From Nocardioides sp. GY 10127 (lineage in GTDB: Bacteria > Actinomycetota > Actinomycetes > Propionibacteriales > Nocardioidaceae): a stretch of DNA of 64,000 bases. Positions 61,883 to 64,000 of the stretch are shown one piece after another; the first letter of the stretch is position 1; every line of letters starts with the position of its first letter. Where the stretch lies: assembly GCF_004919085.1 (NCBI RefSeq), contig NZ_STGL01000005.1, positions 248,001-312,000 of the forward strand, read 5' to 3'. Under the pieces are notes generated by a model that did no database searches, was not told the DNA's origin, and worked only from the letters and a program-made list of their open reading frames with translations. The position numbers and the translations under genes are program-made.

Positions 61883-61912
61883 AGAGGGGCGGCGCGCTCG
61901 CGCCGCCCCTCT
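61883..61912 (+). terminator. strong hairpin terminator after the universal stress gene
   Basis: AGAGGGGCGGCGCG-CT and its exact complement: a 14-bp perfect stem with a minimal loop followed by TCG, 40 nt after the stop. Confidence 0.75.
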
Positions 61913-61939
61913 TCGCGTGCTCGGGTAGCCTCGCCCTGA

Positions 61940-61951
61940 CCCCCTAGGGGG
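61940..61951. promoter_or_regulatory. CsoR/CstR-like operator
   Basis: CCCCCTAGGGGG, a perfect 12-bp palindrome followed by ATAA. It resembles the (A)TACCCCYARGGGGTA sites bound by copper- or sulfane-sulfur-sensing CsoR-family repressors. It lies 32 bp before the GTG of the CPVC membrane protein and abuts the probable -10 (GATAAG, 61951-61956). No csoR gene is in view. Confidence 0.55.
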
Positions 61952-61983
61952 ATAAGAACCTCCTGGACGACGGAGCGCCGACC

Positions 61984-62538
61984 GTGACCCTCGACGAGAG
62001 CCCGCCCACGACCCCGCGGTCGAGCCCACCGGATACCCCGCCGGCGTGGACCGCCCTGCGCGCCTGGCCGCGGCGCCGGTGGGTCGTCGCGCTGCTGTCG
62101 GCCGTCGCGGCCGTCCTGGTCGTCGGCGTCCCGACGGACCTCGTGCCCAACGCTGTCTTCGGCCGCGAGGTCCCGCCCACCGCCTGGGCCTGGCCCGCCC
62201 TCCTCGCCTCGGCCGTTCTCGGCGGACTGCTGGCCGCGACCTACGTGCGCCCGCCCGAGGTGCCGACCCCCCAGAACCCAGAGAACCCGAGCAACGCGGA
62301 CGACCTGGGCCCCGGCGCCCGCCGCGGCTGGCTCGGCGCGACGCTGACCTACTTCGCGGTGGGCTGCCCGGTCTGCAACAAGATCGTGCTGCTCGCGCTC
62401 GGGTCGGCCGGCGCGCTCACGTGGTTCGAGCCGGTCCAGCCGTTCCTCCAGGTGATCGCCCTGGGACTGCTCGGCTGGGCGCTGCTCACCCGGCTGCGGG
62501 GCGAGGTCTCGTGCCCGCTCCCGGCCGGCCGCGGCTGA
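61984..62538 (+). CDS. membrane protein with conserved CPVC motif
   Basis: A 184-aa inner-membrane protein with a Pro-rich start. TM segments: WVVALLSAVAAVLVVGVPTDLV, AWPALLASAVLGGLLAATYV, GATLTYFAVGCPVCNKIVLLALGSAGALTWF and FLQVIALGLLGWALLTRL. The CPVCNK motif sits inside the third, a redox- or metal-binding CxxC in the membrane. The family is not named here. The CsoR-like site in front suggests induction by copper or reactive sulfur. A GGAG lies 9 nt before the GTG. Confidence 0.78.
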   Translation: MTLDESPPTTPRSSPPDTPPAWTALRAWPRRRWVVALLSAVAAVLVVGVPTDLVPNAVFGREVPPTAWAWPALLASAVLGGLLAATYVRPPEVPTPQNPENPSNADDLGPGARRGWLGATLTYFAVGCPVCNKIVLLALGSAGALTWFEPVQPFLQVIALGLLGWALLTRLRGEVSCPLPAGRG

Positions 62539-62544
62539 GGCGGC

Positions 62545-63429
62545 TCAGCAGAACTGGCCCTCGATCCGCGCGAGCTCGTCGTCGGTGAGGACGAGCGAGG
62601 CCGCCTGCGCGGAGTCGGAGATCGAGGCCGGGCGCGACGCACCGGGGATCGGGACGACGTGGACGCCGAGCGAGAGCTCCCACGCCAGGACGACCTGCTG
62701 CGGGCTGACACCCCGCGCGGACCCGATCTCGTGGAAGACCGGGTAGGTCAGCCCGACGTCCCTGCTCCCCGCGCCGGTGCCGCCGAGGGGGCTCCACGGG
62801 AGGAAGGCCACCCCGTGACGTCCGCAGTGCTCGAGCTCGTCGCGGGAGGAGCGGAAGCTCGGGGAGAACTGGTTCTGGACGCTGGCCAGTCCGCCCTCGC
62901 CGAGCACCTCGAGGGCGACGTCGATCTCCTCGACGTTGGCGTTGGAGATGCCGACCGCGCGGATCTTGCCCTCCTCCTGGAGCGCCTTGAAGGTGCCGAC
63001 GACCTCCGGGTAGAGGCGCCACCGGTCGGGGCGGTGCCACTGGTAGAGGTCGAGGACGTCGACGCGGAGGTTGCGCAGGGAGGACTCCACGGCCCGCCGC
63101 AGGTACTCCGGCGAGCCGTCACGGCCCCACACCTCGCCCTCGGAGCGGGTGATCCCGCCCTTGGTGGCGACCGTGACGTGGGAGGTGTCGCCGTAGGAGG
63201 CCAGGGCCTCGGCCACGAGCTGCTCGTTGTGGCCCATGGCGTCCCAGGACGGGGCGTAGCAGTCGGCGGTGTCGATGAAGGTGACGCCGGCGTCGAGGGC
63301 GGCGTGGACGGTGGCGACGGCCTGCTCGCGGTCGGGCCGGACGTTGGCGCCCATCGAGAGCGGCATCGCGCCGAGGCCGACGGCGGAGACGGTGAACGGG
63401 CCCAGCGTGCGGGTGGGGAGCGTGGTCAT
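62545..63429 (-). CDS. aldo/keto reductase
   Basis: A 294-aa TIM-barrel NADPH-dependent reductase. The catalytic tetrad is visible: Asp in VTFIDTADCY, Tyr in the same segment, Lys in TVATKGGI and His in LYQWHRPD. GVSPQQVVLAWELSLGVHVVPIPGASRPASISD is the C-terminal cofactor-binding part. The substrate is unknown; such enzymes handle diverse aldehydes and ketones. The ATG start follows the F1 repeat-bearing gap. Convergent with the CPVC membrane protein gene, 6 bp apart. Confidence 0.94.
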   Translation of the reverse strand: MTTLPTRTLGPFTVSAVGLGAMPLSMGANVRPDREQAVATVHAALDAGVTFIDTADCYAPSWDAMGHNEQLVAEALASYGDTSHVTVATKGGITRSEGEVWGRDGSPEYLRRAVESSLRNLRVDVLDLYQWHRPDRWRLYPEVVGTFKALQEEGKIRAVGISNANVEEIDVALEVLGEGGLASVQNQFSPSFRSSRDELEHCGRHGVAFLPWSPLGGTGAGSRDVGLTYPVFHEIGSARGVSPQQVVLAWELSLGVHVVPIPGASRPASISDSAQAASLVLTDDELARIEGQFC

Positions 63430-63576
63430 TCCTCCACCCTGCCAAACCGGGCGGTGTCGCGCTTCCCCCGAGGCTGCTCGACGAGCCTCACCTCACCGCA
63501 GCCGACTGCCGGCTCGCGCCGTGCCTGCTGCCCCGCCGGCCGCGCCCGCGGGGCGGCGTTGGCCCGCGGGGCGGCG

Positions 63577-63868
63577 TTCGGTCCTCGTCGACACGAGGAC
63601 CCAACGTCCCCACCAGCCCCGCAGCATCGCCCTGACCTGCACCGATGCACCCACCCACCGGCCGGCGTGCCGGTTCGGTCCTCGTGGACACCAGGACCGA
63701 ACGCACCCGCCCGCAGCCCGACTTCGGTCCTCGTCGACACGAGGACCCAACGCCCCCACCAACCCCGCAGCATCCCCCTGACCTGCACCGATGCACCCAC
63801 CCACCGGCCGGCGTGCCGGTTCGGTCCTCGTGGACACCAGGACCGAACGCACCCACCAGCGCGCGGCC
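63577..63868. repeat. two tandem 146-bp units of family F1 palindromes, second locus
   Basis: Palindromes begin at 63577, 63674, 63723 and 63820, that is 97, 49 and 97 bp apart, the same spacing as the first locus. The two 146-bp units are almost identical. The 69-bp interval carries the same GCAGCATC...CTGACCTGCACCGATG core as at 21 kb, and the 21-bp interval is less conserved. In the second and fourth copies the right arm reads CACCAGGACCGAA. The 502-bp gap 63430-63931 holds no gene. Confidence 0.93.
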
Positions 63869-63931
63869 ACGAACCTGCACCAGCTCGCGCAACCCACTCC
63901 CAGCCACACCCCGTCAGGGCAGGATGAGCAC

Positions 63932-64000
63932 GTGAACGAAGACCTCAACCCGCTGCTGCCGCACTCGCTGGAGCTCGTGCTGCTCGTCCTCGTCCTCGTA
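63932..64000 (+). CDS. partial gene, probable membrane protein
   Basis: The last 23 codons of the window read VNEDLNPLLPHSLELVLLVLVLV, a soluble lead of about 14 residues and the beginning of a hydrophobic helix. CAGGAT lies 6 nt before the GTG, matching the leaderless pattern of other genes here. Too short for a family assignment. Confidence 0.5.
   Translation, partial: MNEDLNPLLPHSLELVLLVLVLV

Overview
The window is chromosomal DNA of a very GC-rich actinobacterium. Third codon positions are almost always G or C, GTG starts are common, and many genes begin 6-7 nt after a TAnnnT-type -10 hexamer with no Shine-Dalgarno sequence, which is the leaderless arrangement typical of the phylum. Gene content fits as well: polyphosphate glucokinase, DUF5926/SEC-C, DUF4446, a MarR/MFS pair, and serS near pheA. 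A Nocardioides-like or related lineage is plausible, but the species cannot be fixed from the sequence. No tRNA, rRNA, transposase, phage gene or CRISPR array was seen. The content is mostly metabolic, with unusual intergenic DNA.

Layout. 1-10.6 kb: GNAT fragment, HAD phosphatase, serS, a PAP2-lipid kinase fusion, a DHA2 efflux pump with a divergent tandem-MarR regulator, an old-yellow-enzyme, small membrane genes and pheA, which shares a 23-bp divergent promoter with a DUF4446 gene. 10.7-15.7 kb: larB-larC, arginine deiminase, and a two-gene unit of a cyclic-nucleotide-binding protein plus a class III nucleotidyl cyclase. 15.9-20.5 kb: SEC-C protein, GDPD, AAA+ ATPase and an HpxO-like urate hydroxylase. 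20.5-21.4 kb: a non-coding region with a repeat array. 21.4-26.2 kb: secreted FN3-like protein, Fpg/Nei glycosylase, rhodanese, lipoprotein, aat and EcsC protein. 26.3-29.9 kb: two sulfotransferase-like genes flanking an unrecognised gene, tightly coupled. 29.9-36.8 kb: leucine-degradation operon mccB-mccA-mvaB with a palindromic operator, a GH26 glycosidase and a TetR regulator. 36.8-43.6 kb: SWIM protein, SNF2 helicase, glutathione peroxidase and a RecQ-phosphoribosyltransferase fusion. 43.8-51.7 kb: two-component system, ComB-like phosphatase, M13 and M15 peptidases and a DCC protein. 51.9-58.3 kb: ferritin-like diiron protein, two GRAM-like paralogues, ppgK, malic enzyme, SRPBCC protein and a second peroxidase. 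58.3-64 kb: SDR, a 1-kb repeat-rich gap, LLM oxidoreductase, universal stress protein, a CPVC membrane protein behind a CsoR-like operator, an aldo/keto reductase and a second copy of the repeat array.

The most unusual feature is the non-coding DNA. Several unrelated families of long perfect or near-perfect palindromes occupy intergenic regions. One family (13-bp arms, TTCGGTCCTCGTG) recurs at two loci 42 kb apart, with palindromes placed about 97 or 49 bp apart and conserved sequence between them. A second layer of short 12-16 bp G/C-rich tandem repeats sits at gene 3' ends. Enzyme functions rest on family motifs. Operators, promoters and repeat functions are inferences.
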